A stretch of DNA of 64,000 nucleotides from Kiritimatiellia bacterium (GTDB taxonomy: Bacteria; Verrucomicrobiota; Kiritimatiellia; JAAZAB01), in NCBI GenBank assembly GCA_028718125.1, contig JAQUMN010000014.1, forward strand, positions 1-64,000, written 5' to 3'. A program made the position numbers and the translations under genes. Position 1 is the first letter of the stretch. Each line of letters begins with the position of its first letter. A model generated the notes under the pieces. The model was not told where the DNA came from. It ran no database searches and saw nothing but the letters and a program-made list of their open reading frames with translations. Below, one piece after another: positions 8,077 through 17,201 of this stretch.

Positions 8077-9369
8077 TTATTTCATGTTGGAAATGATACT
8101 GATCAGCGGCATGAACATGGCAATTACAATCGTGCCCACAACCACGGCCAGAAAAATGATAAGGACCGGCTCGATGATCGAGGTCAGGCCATCCACGGCG
8201 GCATCCACTTCCGTGTCATAGGTGTCGGCAATCTTGACCAGCATGTCCGGCAGCCGCCCCGTTTCCTCACCCACGGCAATCATGCTCACCACCATGCTCG
8301 GGAACACACGCGCGGCTTCCAGCGGCGCCGCCATGGTTTCGCCTTCCTTGATGCTGTCATGCACGGCTTGCACGGCCCGTGCAATGACTTCGTTGCCGGC
8401 CGTCTCGCGCACAATCGTCAAGGCCTGTAATATCTGCACGCCGGAGCTCAGGAGCGTCCCCAGCGTGCGCGTGAACCGCGACACGCTCACGCGCATGGAC
8501 AATGGGCCGAAAATCGGCGCGCGCAGCATGAGCCTATCCAACTGATAGCGGCCAAACTTGGTGCGGCCCACCAGCTTCATGAGCACAATCACTGCCACAA
8601 TGCCCCCGATCACCACCGGGAAGCGGTGAATCAACATATCGCTGATCGCCATCACAAACTGAGTTACGGGCGGCATTTCCTTGCCCGCCAGAAGCTCCTT
8701 GAAAATCTCCGTGAACTTGGGGATGATCAAAACCATCAGCACCCCCGTGATGCCCAGGGCCATGACCAGCACGACGATCGGGTAAATCATGGCGCCCTTA
8801 ACGCGCGTCTTGATTTTCTCGGCCTTCTCCACAAATTCGGTCAGGCGGTTCAAGGTCACTTGGAGCACGCCGCCGATTTCACCCGCTTTGACCATGTTGA
8901 CGAACAGCTTGTTAAAGACCTTCGGATGCTGGCTGAGGGCCTCGGCAAAGGTGCTGCCACCCTCAACGGCCTCGCAGAGTTCGCCGATTATTTCCCGCAG
9001 GCCGGTGGTCTGTTCCTGTTTTTGGAGAATTTGCAGGGCCCGCAGGAGCGGCACCCTGGCATCAATCAGCGTGGCCAACTGGCGCGTGAATGTCGCCAAC
9101 TGCTTGGGCTTGACCCGCTGGCGCAGAAACTTCGGGAGGGGAATGGTTAGATTGACGTTCAGGCCGCTGCCGCCACGCGAACTCGCGCGTTGGGCGGAAC
9201 TTTGCGCGCGTCGGGGAACGGCCGTGGCTATCGGCACTTCTTCAATGGCCGAAGTATGCAGGCCAAGTTCACGCAGTTTAACCAATGCAGCCGGCTTGCT
9301 GGCGGCATCCAACATGCCGCTTTTATCTTTTCCCTGGGAATCAGCCGCCGTATAGCGATACTTAGGCAT
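8077..9369 (-). CDS. Type II secretion/type IV pilus inner-membrane protein (GspF/PilC family)
   Basis: A 430-residue platform protein of type II secretion or type IV pilus systems. The N-terminus MPKYRYTAADSQGKDKSGML is the usual opening. Two T2SSF domains are visible, each with the KAGEIGG/GEETGRL signature (VNMVKAGEIGGVLQVTLNRL and MIAVGEETGRLPDMLVKIAD), and there are three hydrophobic spans near 221-245, 275-290 and 400-425. The ATG at 9369 follows AGGGGATGCC; an in-frame TTG lies upstream at 9399. No ATPase, pilin or secretin gene is adjacent, so it is an orphan here or its partners are elsewhere. It is followed by the two zinc-ribbon proteins on the same strand. Confidence 0.92.
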   Translation of the reverse strand: MPKYRYTAADSQGKDKSGMLDAASKPAALVKLRELGLHTSAIEEVPIATAVPRRAQSSAQRASSRGGSGLNVNLTIPLPKFLRQRVKPKQLATFTRQLATLIDARVPLLRALQILQKQEQTTGLREIIGELCEAVEGGSTFAEALSQHPKVFNKLFVNMVKAGEIGGVLQVTLNRLTEFVEKAEKIKTRVKGAMIYPIVVLVMALGITGVLMVLIIPKFTEIFKELLAGKEMPPVTQFVMAISDMLIHRFPVVIGGIVAVIVLMKLVGRTKFGRYQLDRLMLRAPIFGPLSMRVSVSRFTRTLGTLLSSGVQILQALTIVRETAGNEVIARAVQAVHDSIKEGETMAAPLEAARVFPSMVVSMIAVGEETGRLPDMLVKIADTYDTEVDAAVDGLTSIIEPVLIIFLAVVVGTIVIAMFMPLISIISNMK

Positions 9370-9486
9370 GGCATCCCCTAAATCCGCTTGTAACAACACG
9401 CGGATGATGGTTGATGGTCCATGGTTGACAGTAGATAATTAATGAAGCTTTTCCCCACCAGGCTTACGCGCGAATCAGGGGCCGGA

Positions 9487-9933
9487 TCAATTACCAGCTT
9501 TCTTTTCCTCTGCCTTCGCGGGCGACTTTTTTTCGTCCATCTTTGGCGCCGGTTTTTTCTTTGTTTTATCCACTGGCGCGATACTAACCCATTCCAGAAT
9601 CGCCACGGGCGCATTGTCGCCCCGGCGCGCGCCGAGTTGAACGATACGCGTGTAGCCTCCGGAGCGATCCTTGCACTGGGGCGCGATCTGCTCGAACAAC
9701 ACTTTTACCACCGGAGGCCGCCGCAGAATCGTGATCGCTTTACGCCGGGCGGCCAGCCCTCCGCGGCGGGCCAGGGTTACCATTTTTTCGGCCAAACTCC
9801 GGGCCGCCTTGGCGCGTGACAGTGTCGTAACAATACGTTTTTCTTCAATCAGGCAACAAACCAACCGCGCCAGCAGGGCGCGCCGATGCGCCGATGACCG
9901 CCCGAACGTTGTTGAGACCATCTTGTGTCGCAT
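9487..9933 (-). CDS. rplQ: 50S ribosomal protein L17
   Basis: A 148-residue L17 beginning MRHKMVSTTFGRSSAHRRAL. It carries the family motif LVCCLIEEKRIVTTLSRAKA and the C-terminal GDNAPVAILEW. The last 25 residues are a Lys/Ala/Pro tail longer than in E. coli. It ends the ribosomal block, just after rpoA, as in many bacteria. I found no convincing stem-loop plus T-run terminator in the 117 bases before the next gene. Confidence 0.97.
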   Translation of the reverse strand: MRHKMVSTTFGRSSAHRRALLARLVCCLIEEKRIVTTLSRAKAARSLAEKMVTLARRGGLAARRKAITILRRPPVVKVLFEQIAPQCKDRSGGYTRIVQLGARRGDNAPVAILEWVSIAPVDKTKKKPAPKMDEKKSPAKAEEKKAGN

Positions 9934-9976
9934 TGTGCTTCCTTAATCCGTATATAATGCCGGAACGGGCGGTAAG

Positions 9977-11008
9977 TTATTCCTTTTTGGCGGCCGCACT
10001 GTCCGGCACCGCCGCGGGGCGGGTAGCCAGCAGATCGGGGTCGATTTTTATGCCCATGGCCAGGCCAAGTTCGCGCAGTTTTTCTTCAATTTCGAGCAGG
10101 GACTTCTTGCCAAAGTTACGGTACTTGAGCATATCCGCCTCGGTCTTCATGGCCAATTCACCCACCGTGAGAATATTGGCATTGTTCAGGCAGTTGGCCG
10201 CGCGCACGCTGAGTTCGATTTCGTTCACGCTCATATTAAGCTTCTTGCGCATATCCTCGCGATCAATGTCTACGCTCTTTGCATTCTGCTCGAATTCAAT
10301 CAGGTCCTCGTCATAGTTGACAAACACGTCCAAATGATGGCGGAGAATGGCGGCCGAGCGGATCATGGCTTCGTCCGGCGTGATGCGTTCATCCGTCCAG
10401 ATTTCCATGATCAATTTTTCATAATCCGTGCGGCGCCCCACGCGGACGTTCTCCACCTTGTAATTTACCCGCAGGACGGGCGAAAAGATACAATCGAGGG
10501 GGATGCCGCCGATTTCCTGCTCTTTTTTTTCCTTCCAGTCGGCCGGGCTATACCCGCGGCCCAAACTGATTTCGAGCTCAGCTTCAAACTTGCCGTCCTC
10601 GGCCAGGGTGCAGATATAGTGAGACGGGTTAACGACCTCCACAAACTGGTCTGTTTCAATGTTGGCGGCGGTCACCTCGCCCGGGCCTTTGACCTTGATG
10701 CGGACCTTGCGCGGCTCGCGGCAATACATTTTAAGCAGAACTTTTTTCAAGTTGAGAATGATATCGGTCACATCCTCAACAACGCCGGGCACAGCACAAA
10801 ACTCATGGAAGGCCCCATCGATCTTGATAGCGGAAATGGCGGCCCCTTCCAGCGAGGAAAGCAACACGCGCCGCAAAGAGTTCCCCATCGTATGCCCGTA
10901 GCCGGACTCCAAAGGCTCGGCCATGAACTTGGCATACGTGCTTGTCGCCGTACGCTCATCCTTCACAACCATTTTCGGCATTTCAAAGCGACCAATTTTG
11001 ACTGTCAT
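9977..11008 (-). CDS. rpoA: RNA polymerase alpha subunit
   Basis: A 343-residue alpha subunit. The N-terminal assembly domain shows FMAEPLESGYGHTMGNSLRR and VLLSSLEGAAISAIKIDG (dimer and beta-contact region). The C-terminal domain shows IELSVRAANCLNNANILTVG and YRNFGKKSLLEIEEKLRELG, the helix-hairpin-helix that binds UP elements and activators. An intact CTD fits the A/T-rich upstream element seen at the tRNA-Thr promoter. The ATG at 11008 follows GGAAGGATAGTTCC; an in-frame start at 11032 is less likely. Confidence 0.98.
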   Translation of the reverse strand: MTVKIGRFEMPKMVVKDERTATSTYAKFMAEPLESGYGHTMGNSLRRVLLSSLEGAAISAIKIDGAFHEFCAVPGVVEDVTDIILNLKKVLLKMYCREPRKVRIKVKGPGEVTAANIETDQFVEVVNPSHYICTLAEDGKFEAELEISLGRGYSPADWKEKKEQEIGGIPLDCIFSPVLRVNYKVENVRVGRRTDYEKLIMEIWTDERITPDEAMIRSAAILRHHLDVFVNYDEDLIEFEQNAKSVDIDREDMRKKLNMSVNEIELSVRAANCLNNANILTVGELAMKTEADMLKYRNFGKKSLLEIEEKLRELGLAMGIKIDPDLLATRPAAVPDSAAAKKE

Positions 11009-11125
11009 GGAACTATCCTTCCCTACAGGCACTGCCGCTTAAAAGCTCAGGACGGCCGGGGCACCCTTTCCTCCGCGCCTACCCCCTTCGCCTGACACCT
11101 TCCGCCCGCGGCAGACACCGTCTTG

Positions 11126-11752
11126 TTATTTAGAACACAATTCCACCACCAGCTGCTCATTCACGAAGGGCCCGATTTCATCCCGGGTCGGCACGTGCAG
11201 TATATCGCCGGCAAAATTTCCACGGTCCACTGTCAGCCAGGGTGAAATGGTCTTGCCTTCATTTGCGTCCAACCATTTTTTGGCCATTTCCCGACTTTGC
11301 TTACGGTCTTTGACCACCACCCGATCGCCGGCCTTGAGGATCATGGAAGGAACGTCCGCCCGGCGAGAGTTCACGGTCAGGTGCTGATGCAGAACAAATT
11401 GCCGTGCCGCCCGGCGCGATGGACTGAAACCAAAGCGATAGACCAGGTTGTCCAAGCGCATCTCCAGCATCTGCAACAGGGTTTCCCCGGTAATTCCATG
11501 TTGTTGCGCCGCGTGATCGAAAAACAACCTGAACTGGCCGTCCCGCATGCCGTAAAACCTCTGCAGACGCTGTTTCTCCCGGAACTGCCGGGAATAATCA
11601 GACGCCTTGGTTCGACGCGCCCCGTGCATACCGGGAGCCGGCCGCCCCGTATCAATCGGACACTTGGCCATATTGCAACGGTCGCCCTTGAGGAAAAGCT
11701 TCATGCCTTCCCGGCGACACAAGCGGCACGCTGGTCCCTTATATCGTCCCAT
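11126..11752 (-). CDS. rpsD: 30S ribosomal protein S4
   Basis: A 208-residue S4, a primary 16S rRNA binder that starts 30S assembly and represses its operon in E. coli. The N-terminus has four Cys (CRLC at 9-12, then C26 and C31), so this is the zinc-binding form. The S4 RNA-binding domain is visible near 96-160 (MRLDNLVYRFGFSPSRRAAR, then HQHLTVNSRRADVPS). The position before rpoA is the usual one. Confidence 0.97.
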   Translation of the reverse strand: MGRYKGPACRLCRREGMKLFLKGDRCNMAKCPIDTGRPAPGMHGARRTKASDYSRQFREKQRLQRFYGMRDGQFRLFFDHAAQQHGITGETLLQMLEMRLDNLVYRFGFSPSRRAARQFVLHQHLTVNSRRADVPSMILKAGDRVVVKDRKQSREMAKKWLDANEGKTISPWLTVDRGNFAGDILHVPTRDEIGPFVNEQLVVELCSK

Positions 11753-11861
11753 GCCTCATCTCCCCTTTCCTGATAATTAATGCAGGCAAGGGTTTGTCCC
11801 TCGATCCCACATCGCGGCGTAAAGCCGCTCCGACATTGAAATTCTTATATCACGAACGCGC

Positions 11862-12458
11862 TTACACGCGGCGGCGCTTACGCGGCCGACAGCCGTTATG
11901 CGGCATCGGCGTCACATCGCGGATCACCGTAATCATTAACCCCGCCGACTGCAGAGCCCGGACAGCCGACTCGCGGCCGGAGCCCGGCCCCTGTACACGG
12001 ACTTCAATTTCCTGCATGCGATAAGGCGAAATCTGGCGCGCCACTTCCTGGGCAACCATCGTGGCCGCATAAGCCGTACTTTTGCGAGTGCCCCTGAAAC
12101 CCATCCGGCCGGAACTGCTCCACGCCAAAACCTGACCTTTCGTATCGGTAATGCTGACCTGCGTATTATTAAAAGTGGAATTAACGTGCGCAATGCCCAC
12201 GGAGACCGTACGCGCCACTTTGACGTGCACCGGTTTGGCTTCTTCCGGAGCTGCACCTTCCACAGCCGGAGCCTTGGTTCCCGGCGCGCGCACCTCCGCT
12301 TCTTTCTTGCCGCCGGCCTTGGCCGGAGCGACGCCTTCCGCAGCCGGCACCTTGGGTGCTGCCGTGCGCGCATTCGCTTCTTTCTTGCCGCTGGCCTTGG
12401 CCGCAACGGCGCCCGCGGGTTCCTTATCTTTCGGTGCCTGTTTAGTGTCGCTTGCCAT
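11862..12458 (-). CDS. rpsK: 30S ribosomal protein S11 with repeated N-terminal extension
   Basis: The S11 core begins near residue 77 ([20 protein letters not shown]) and ends with [14 protein letters not shown]. Ahead of it lies an extra segment of about 75 residues rich in Ala, Lys, Pro and Glu. Residues 21-46 and 47-72 are two copies of a 26-residue unit (for example [20 protein letters not shown] and [20 protein letters not shown]), encoded by a 78-bp tandem repeat. S11 is usually about 125-130 residues; this is 198. The extension is in frame, starts at an ATG after CAGGGAGATTTGAAGCT, and no good start lies just before the core, so it is likely translated. Confidence 0.95.
   Translation of the reverse strand: MASDTKQAPKDKEPAGAVAAKASGKKEANARTAAPKVPAAEGVAPAKAGGKKEAEVRAPGTKAPAVEGAAPEEAKPVHVKVARTVSVGIAHVNSTFNNTQVSITDTKGQVLAWSSSGRMGFRGTRKSTAYAATMVAQEVARQISPYRMQEIEVRVQGPGSGRESAVRALQSAGLMITVIRDVTPMPHNGCRPRKRRRV
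12243..12398 (-). repeat. 78-bp tandem repeat (two copies) within rpsK
   Basis: Two imperfect 78-bp copies encode S11 residues 21-46 and 47-72. The shared word GCTTCTTTCTTGCCGC (plus strand) begins at 12298 and again at 12376. Confidence 0.8.
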
Positions 12459-12520
12459 AGCTTCAAATCTCCCTGGTTTCCACCTTATGCGGATCCGCCT
12501 TTGCGGTAAATGTCAATTTC

Positions 12521-13030
12521 TCACGCTTTGGATGCAGCCGCTGTTTTGGGCGCTCCGGCAGCTTTGGGCGCAGAAATCACTCTTGATGCGCCGGGTATTT
12601 TGGGCGCGACTGCTCCTTTTGATGTGGCGGCTATTTCCGTCTTAACCGCCGCGCGCGCTTCTTTACCGCGCACAACGCCGACGGTTTTGCGCACGCCCTT
12701 GCGCGTACGCGCATTGGTGTGCGTCCGCTGTCCGCGCACGGGCAGTCCCTTGCGATGGCGGATCCCGCGATAAGAACTGATACTAATCAACCGGCGGATG
12801 TTCTGGGCCACCTCGCGGCGCAAATCGCCCTCCAGCACGAAGCCATCCTGAATAATATTGGTGATCCTGGTAAGCTCGTCACCGGTCAAATCGTCGGCCC
12901 GCTTGACAGGATCAATCTGGGCCTTGCGCACAATATTCTGCGCCCGGGACAGGCCAATCCCGTAAATAGATCGCAGGGAATATTCCACCCGCTTCTTGCC
13001 TGGGATATCAATCCCGAGAATCTTAGGCAT
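12521..13030 (-). CDS. rpsM: 30S ribosomal protein S13 with Ala/Lys tail
   Basis: A 169-residue S13. The core [20 protein letters not shown] to [20 protein letters not shown] is standard for this head protein contacting tRNA and L5. About 48 extra C-terminal residues follow, rich in Ala, Lys and Pro ([20 protein letters not shown]). The ATG at 13030 follows AGGAGTGCGGTT; the longer in-frame start at 13093 overlaps rpmJ and is rejected. The extension ends 62 bases before rpsK, whose product begins with similar sequence. Confidence 0.96.
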   Translation of the reverse strand: MPKILGIDIPGKKRVEYSLRSIYGIGLSRAQNIVRKAQIDPVKRADDLTGDELTRITNIIQDGFVLEGDLRREVAQNIRRLISISSYRGIRHRKGLPVRGQRTHTNARTRKGVRKTVGVVRGKEARAAVKTEIAATSKGAVAPKIPGASRVISAPKAAGAPKTAAASKA

Positions 13031-13040
13031 AACCGCACTC

Positions 13041-13154
13041 CTATCCTTGCCGCTGTTTGTGCCGCGAATTACTGCAAATGACCCGTACGACACCTTTACG
13101 CCGGACGATTTTGCATTGTTCGCACATCCGCTTGACTGAACTTCTAACTTTCAT
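13041..13154 (-). CDS. rpmJ: 50S ribosomal protein L36
   Basis: A 37-residue protein read directly on the minus strand: [20 protein letters not shown] followed by [18 protein letters not shown]11, C14, C27 and H32 form the zinc site, so it is the zinc-binding L36 form. It sits between map and rpsM, the classical place, with 10 bases to rpsM. infA (IF-1), often its neighbour, is absent here. Confidence 0.96.
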   Translation of the reverse strand: MKVRSSVKRMCEQCKIVRRKGVVRVICSNSRHKQRQG

Positions 13155-13254
13155 TCTGAGTACTCCACCTTTTCCGGCGACTCGCCTGGACGCGCCTTAA
13201 ACTGGTTCCTATGGCATAAAAACTTTATAAAATATCATGCCGTCAGTTTCATGG

Positions 13255-14019
13255 TCAAGCAATTTTTTCAGCACCCGAATCCGTCAGTATGTCAGCCGCC
13301 GTTTCACCGACAACGATCGTATGTTCAAAATGAGCCGAAGGCCGCCGATCCCGCGTCACCACGGTCCACCCATCGCCCAGCACACAAACCTCGGCACCAC
13401 CCAGATTGACCATAGGTTCAATGGCCAAAGTCATGCCCGCCAGAAGTTTTGGCCCTTTCCCCGCAGGCCCATAATTCGGGATTTGTGGATCCTCGTGCAT
13501 CTTGCGCCCGATGCCGTGCCCGACAAAATCACGCACCACCGAAAACCCCGCTGCCGTTGCCGTCTGCTCGATCGCGTGCGATACATCCGATAGCCGCCGA
13601 CCAACATGCGCCTGGGCAATGCCGGACTGGAGCGCCTGCTTCGTTACCTCAACCAGCCGGATCACGTCCGGATCGGTTACGCCCACCATGACCGTCAACG
13701 CGGTGTCTCCATTAAAACCGTCGACCACCACCCCGACATCAATGCCGATAATATCGCCCACGGCAATACGGCGCGGTCCGGGAATACCATGAACCACTTC
13801 TTCGTTCACTGAAATACAAATCGTGCCCGGATAACCCCGATATCCTAGGAATGCGCTCTGCACCCCCTGGTTCCGCATGAGCTCGGCTGCCTCGGTATCA
13901 AGCGCCTTCGTCGTAATCCCTGGACTTATATGCGCGGCCAACGTCTCGCAAATTACCCGCGCGCACCGCCCGGCAACGCGCATCTTGGCAATGTCCTCTC
14001 GACTTTTAATAATGATCAT
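13255..14019 (-). CDS. map: Methionine aminopeptidase, type I
   Basis: A 254-residue enzyme that removes the initiator Met from nascent proteins using two metal ions. Family marks include IGIDVGVVVDGFNGDTALTV (two metal Asp), RDFVGHGIGRKMHEDPQIPN (metal His), GMTLAIEPMVNLG (Glu) and HFEHTIVV (final Glu). There is no N-terminal SH3 or zinc-finger extension. The start ATG overlaps the adk stop (ATGA), indicating coupling. The secY-adk-map order is the standard spc-operon tail. Confidence 0.97.
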   Translation of the reverse strand: MIIIKSREDIAKMRVAGRCARVICETLAAHISPGITTKALDTEAAELMRNQGVQSAFLGYRGYPGTICISVNEEVVHGIPGPRRIAVGDIIGIDVGVVVDGFNGDTALTVMVGVTDPDVIRLVEVTKQALQSGIAQAHVGRRLSDVSHAIEQTATAAGFSVVRDFVGHGIGRKMHEDPQIPNYGPAGKGPKLLAGMTLAIEPMVNLGGAEVCVLGDGWTVVTRDRRPSAHFEHTIVVGETAADILTDSGAEKIA

Positions 14020-14666
14020 TGCAGACGCTTCATGATATCCGCCACGGTCTCATCGCGCGGCCCAGACGAATCCACCCGCTGTAACAAGCCGCGCTTCTCG
14101 TAATACGCGACCAAGCCGGCGGTCTGCTGCTGGAACACTTCGAGCCGTTTCAAAATGGTTGCGCGGCTGTCGTCGGGGCGCTGCGACAGCTCGCCGCCAC
14201 AATTATCACAAATCCCTGCCTTCTTGGGCGGAATATTCCGCACATGAAAATTTGCGCCGCACCGGCGGCAAATCCGGCGTCCGCCCAGGCGTTCCAGCGA
14301 CACCGCGCGCGAAACATCCAGCAGAAACACATGGCTCAGCTTTGCGCCGCGGCGGGTGAACTCGGCATCCATCAGGCGCGCCTGCTCCAGCGTCCGCGGA
14401 AAGCCGTCAAACATATACAGGGCATCCGGGCCACCCTGCTCCAGGCGTGCCATGACGATCTTCAGAATGACCTCGTCCGGAACAAGCGCGCCCTGGCGCA
14501 TGAAAACTTCCGCTTCACGGCCCACTGGCGTCCCGGCATTGATCGCTTCCCGCAACATGTCCCCCGTGGAAACATGAATAAACGCGGTGGCGCCGCGGAT
14601 GGCTTCCGCCATGGTGCCTTTCCCCGCGCCCGGCGCGCCCAGCAAGACAATCGCCTGAATGCTCAT
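14016..14666 (-). CDS. adk: Adenylate kinase with zinc-binding lid
   Basis: A 216-residue enzyme converting ATP plus AMP into two ADP. The P-loop GAPGAGKGT lies at residues 10-18, the AMP site includes VSTGDMLREAI, and the LID domain carries four Cys (CRRC and CDNC), the zinc form found in Gram-positives and many other phyla. A TTG at 14675 overlaps the secY stop, but the ATG at 14666 matches family starts (MSIQAIVLLGAPG) and follows GGGAGG at 11 bases. Confidence 0.97.
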   Translation of the reverse strand: MSIQAIVLLGAPGAGKGTMAEAIRGATAFIHVSTGDMLREAINAGTPVGREAEVFMRQGALVPDEVILKIVMARLEQGGPDALYMFDGFPRTLEQARLMDAEFTRRGAKLSHVFLLDVSRAVSLERLGGRRICRRCGANFHVRNIPPKKAGICDNCGGELSQRPDDSRATILKRLEVFQQQTAGLVAYYEKRGLLQRVDSSGPRDETVADIMKRLQ

Positions 14667-14671
14667 AAAAA

Positions 14672-16030
14672 TCAACGCCTCCCGCGGAGTTTGCCTTTTT
14701 TCAGGAAGCCATCGTAATGCCGCATGATGAGGTGCGATTCCACCTGGCGCATCGTGTCAAGCATGACGCCGACAATAATCAGCAAACTGGTGCCGCCGAA
14801 AAAAGAAGCCACAAGCCAGGGAATGCTGAACTGGCGCGCCATAATCGTTGGAATGACGGCAATGATCGTCAAAAAGACCGCGCCCGCCAGGGTAATGCGG
14901 GTCATGGTCCGGTCCAGGAACTCGGCCGTCGAGGTGCCCGGCCGGATACCCGGCACATAACCGCCGGCCTTCTTGAGGTCGTCGGCAATCTGGACGGGGT
15001 TAAACACCGTAGCAACCCAGAAATAAGAAAAGAACAGGATCATGAGCCCGTAGAGCGTCAGATAGAGCGATCCTTCCATGCGGAACGCCACAGCCACATG
15101 CTTGAAAAATTCGCCGGGCAACATTTCAAAAATCTTTTGCGGAAACATGAGGATGGCCTGCGCAAAGATGATCGGCATGACTCCCGAATAATTTATCCGC
15201 AACGGCATATACGTGCTTTGGCCGCCAAACACCTTTCGCCCAACCACGCGCTTGGCATACTGGACGGGAATCTTGCGCTGGGCCTGGGTAACGGCAATGG
15301 TGGCGGCCACCACTAGGAACATCAACAACAGAAGCCCTATCAGATGGAAGGCCGAAAACTGGGATTCACCATCGCCCATCGGCCGGAACATGCGCATCAT
15401 GGCCTGGACGGCGCCCGGCAGGCGGCTGATGATATTGACGGTGATGATCAGCGAAATGCCGTTGCCCACCCCCGACGCGGTGATCTGCTCGCCCAGCCAC
15501 ATCATGAGCATCGTGCCCGTGGTCATGGTCACCACCGTGACCAGCCGGAACCCCCAGACCGAATTCATGCTGACAATCTCGCCGACGTTGCGGCCGAACA
15601 AGGCTGACGGGTTCTGAAGCGCCACGGCCATGGCATACCCCTGAACGATACAGAGGGCCACCGTCAAATACCGCGTATACTGGGTAATTTTCTGCCGGCC
15701 AACATCGCCCTCGCGCGCCAGCCGCTCCAGGGCCGGAACGACAGCCGTCATCAGTTGAAGGATGATTGACGCGCTGATATAGGGCATGATACCCAGGGCG
15801 CCGATGGCGCAATTGCTCATGGCACCCCCGCTGAACAGATCCACGAGACCCAGCAATCCCCCGCCCACCTGGTTGGAAATATTCTGGATAAGGGCTTGAA
15901 GTTCGCCGGTGCTCACGCCCGGCGTCGGCACCACGCTCAGCAAGCGGCAGAGAAACACCATGGCCAGCGTGAACAGGATCCGCCTGCGGAGATCCTCGAC
16001 CTTAAACGAATTGATGAATGCAGAAAGCAT
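14672..16030 (-). CDS. secY: Preprotein translocase subunit SecY
   Basis: A 452-residue, ten-helix channel of the Sec translocon. Signatures include TLAMVFLCRLLSVVPTPGVS in helix 1, the plug/helix-2 region SGGAMSNCAIGALGIMPYIS, and RKIPVQYAKRVVGR in the cytoplasmic loop that contacts SecA and the ribosome. SecE is encoded at 39.2 kb in the same block. It lies 147 bases after rplO; that gap holds a repeat. Confidence 0.98.
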   Translation of the reverse strand: MLSAFINSFKVEDLRRRILFTLAMVFLCRLLSVVPTPGVSTGELQALIQNISNQVGGGLLGLVDLFSGGAMSNCAIGALGIMPYISASIILQLMTAVVPALERLAREGDVGRQKITQYTRYLTVALCIVQGYAMAVALQNPSALFGRNVGEIVSMNSVWGFRLVTVVTMTTGTMLMMWLGEQITASGVGNGISLIITVNIISRLPGAVQAMMRMFRPMGDGESQFSAFHLIGLLLLMFLVVAATIAVTQAQRKIPVQYAKRVVGRKVFGGQSTYMPLRINYSGVMPIIFAQAILMFPQKIFEMLPGEFFKHVAVAFRMEGSLYLTLYGLMILFFSYFWVATVFNPVQIADDLKKAGGYVPGIRPGTSTAEFLDRTMTRITLAGAVFLTIIAVIPTIMARQFSIPWLVASFFGGTSLLIIVGVMLDTMRQVESHLIMRHYDGFLKKGKLRGRR

Positions 16031-16040
16031 AAATTAGGGA

Positions 16041-16155
16041 CATGGTTCAACGGTTCACGGTTAGGAGGTTCACGGTCAAGAAATTCGCTGAAATAATCTA
16101 CAACCTGCCCGCATCGTTGCAGCGTTACAGGCGGACCGCTGAACCTGAACAATGC
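16041..16155. repeat. Inverted short-word repeat between rplO and secY
   Basis: GGTTCA/CGG words on the left (GTTCAACGGTTCACGG, then GGTTCACGG again) face GGACCGCTGAACCTGAAC on the right, an imperfect inverted pair about 60 bases apart. It interrupts an otherwise tightly packed operon. Confidence 0.5.
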
Positions 16156-16177
16156 CGAAGTTCCTGTGCGTTAAAAA

Positions 16178-16624
16178 TTACGCAACGACTTCCACGGTTC
16201 CACCGGCGGCAATGATTATTTGCCGGGCACTGGCACTGAAGGCTTGGGCCTTGACAGTTAGTTTTTTCTTCAACTCGCCACCGCCAAGCACTTTCACGCC
16301 CTCGGGACCGGAACTGATCAAGCCAGCGGCTATCAGAACGGCGGCCGTGACTTCAAGGCCATCCTCAAAACGGTTCAGGCGGTCTACCGGCACCAGCCGG
16401 TACGTCAGTTTGTCGGGACGATTAAAGCCGCGCTTCGGTATCCGACGGAGCAGACGCATCTGACCGCCTTCGAAGGCGGGTTTATGCTTATGGCCCGAGC
16501 GGGCATATTGCCCTTTGTGGCCCCGTCCGCAGGTTTTACCTTTGCCCGATCCCGACCCGCAGCCCACGCGCATCTTGTGTCGCCGGGCACCCGGCGTATT
16601 TTTCAATTGATGTAGACTCATCAT
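16178..16624 (-). CDS. rplO: 50S ribosomal protein L15
   Basis: A 148-residue L15. The Gly-rich RNA-binding N-terminal half (GCGSGSGKGKTCGRGHKGQY) and the C-terminal globular part (VKVLGGGELKKKLTVKAQAF) are clear. Three close starts exist: 16636 overlapping the rpsE stop (ATGA), 16624 and 16621. I chose 16624, which lies about 12 bases after AAAGG. rpmD (L30), normally between rpsE and rplO, is missing because the two genes overlap directly. Confidence 0.96.
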   Translation of the reverse strand: MMSLHQLKNTPGARRHKMRVGCGSGSGKGKTCGRGHKGQYARSGHKHKPAFEGGQMRLLRRIPKRGFNRPDKLTYRLVPVDRLNRFEDGLEVTAAVLIAAGLISSGPEGVKVLGGGELKKKLTVKAQAFSASARQIIIAAGGTVEVVA

Positions 16625-16632
16625 ACCCCGTA

Positions 16633-17190
16633 TCATCCTTTATTTTCTGTCTGCGCCGCGCCTGCGGGACGAAGATCGGGACGACTCACGCCCCGCATGG
16701 CATCCGATTCAGCCTTCGTGCGCAACTGCTGCAAGGCAACGATAGTGGCATGCACAACGTTCCATTTGTTGTTGCTACCCAATGACTTGGCCAGCACGTT
16801 GTGAATGCCGGAAAGATTTAACACGGAGCGGACCCCGCCGCCGGCGATAACACCCGTTCCGTCCACAGCCGGCTTCAGTATGACCTTCGAAGCGGAAAAC
16901 TTGCCAAGGACATCGTGCGGAATAGTGGTGCCGTTCAGCTTTATCCGGAACAGCGTTTTGCGGGCGATGTCGCCGCCTTTGCGGATGGCGTCGGCCACTT
17001 CATTGGCCTTGCCCAGCCCGTATCCTACACAGCCATTGTGATCGCCAACCACAACGACGGCACTGAAACTCATCCGGCGCCCGCCCTTGACTACTTTAGA
17101 GCAGCGTTTCACCTGGACAACATATTCTTCCAATTCGGAGGGCGACACCTCGTCCTTCATTACCCGGTCTTTTTGCATGCTATTTTCCAT
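16633..17190 (-). CDS. rpsE: 30S ribosomal protein S5
   Basis: A 185-residue S5, part of the decoding-fidelity region. The dsRNA-binding-like N-domain (VVKGGRRMSFSAVVVVGDHN) and C-domain (AGGGVRSVLNLSGIHNVLAK, then SNNKWNVVHATIVAL) are standard. GTG at 17199 could be used instead of ATG 17190. It has a short acidic N-terminal lead of about 20 residues. Confidence 0.97.
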   Translation of the reverse strand: MENSMQKDRVMKDEVSPSELEEYVVQVKRCSKVVKGGRRMSFSAVVVVGDHNGCVGYGLGKANEVADAIRKGGDIARKTLFRIKLNGTTIPHDVLGKFSASKVILKPAVDGTGVIAGGGVRSVLNLSGIHNVLAKSLGSNNKWNVVHATIVALQQLRTKAESDAMRGVSRPDLRPAGAAQTENKG

Positions 17191-17201
17191 AGGTTCCACG
17201 C

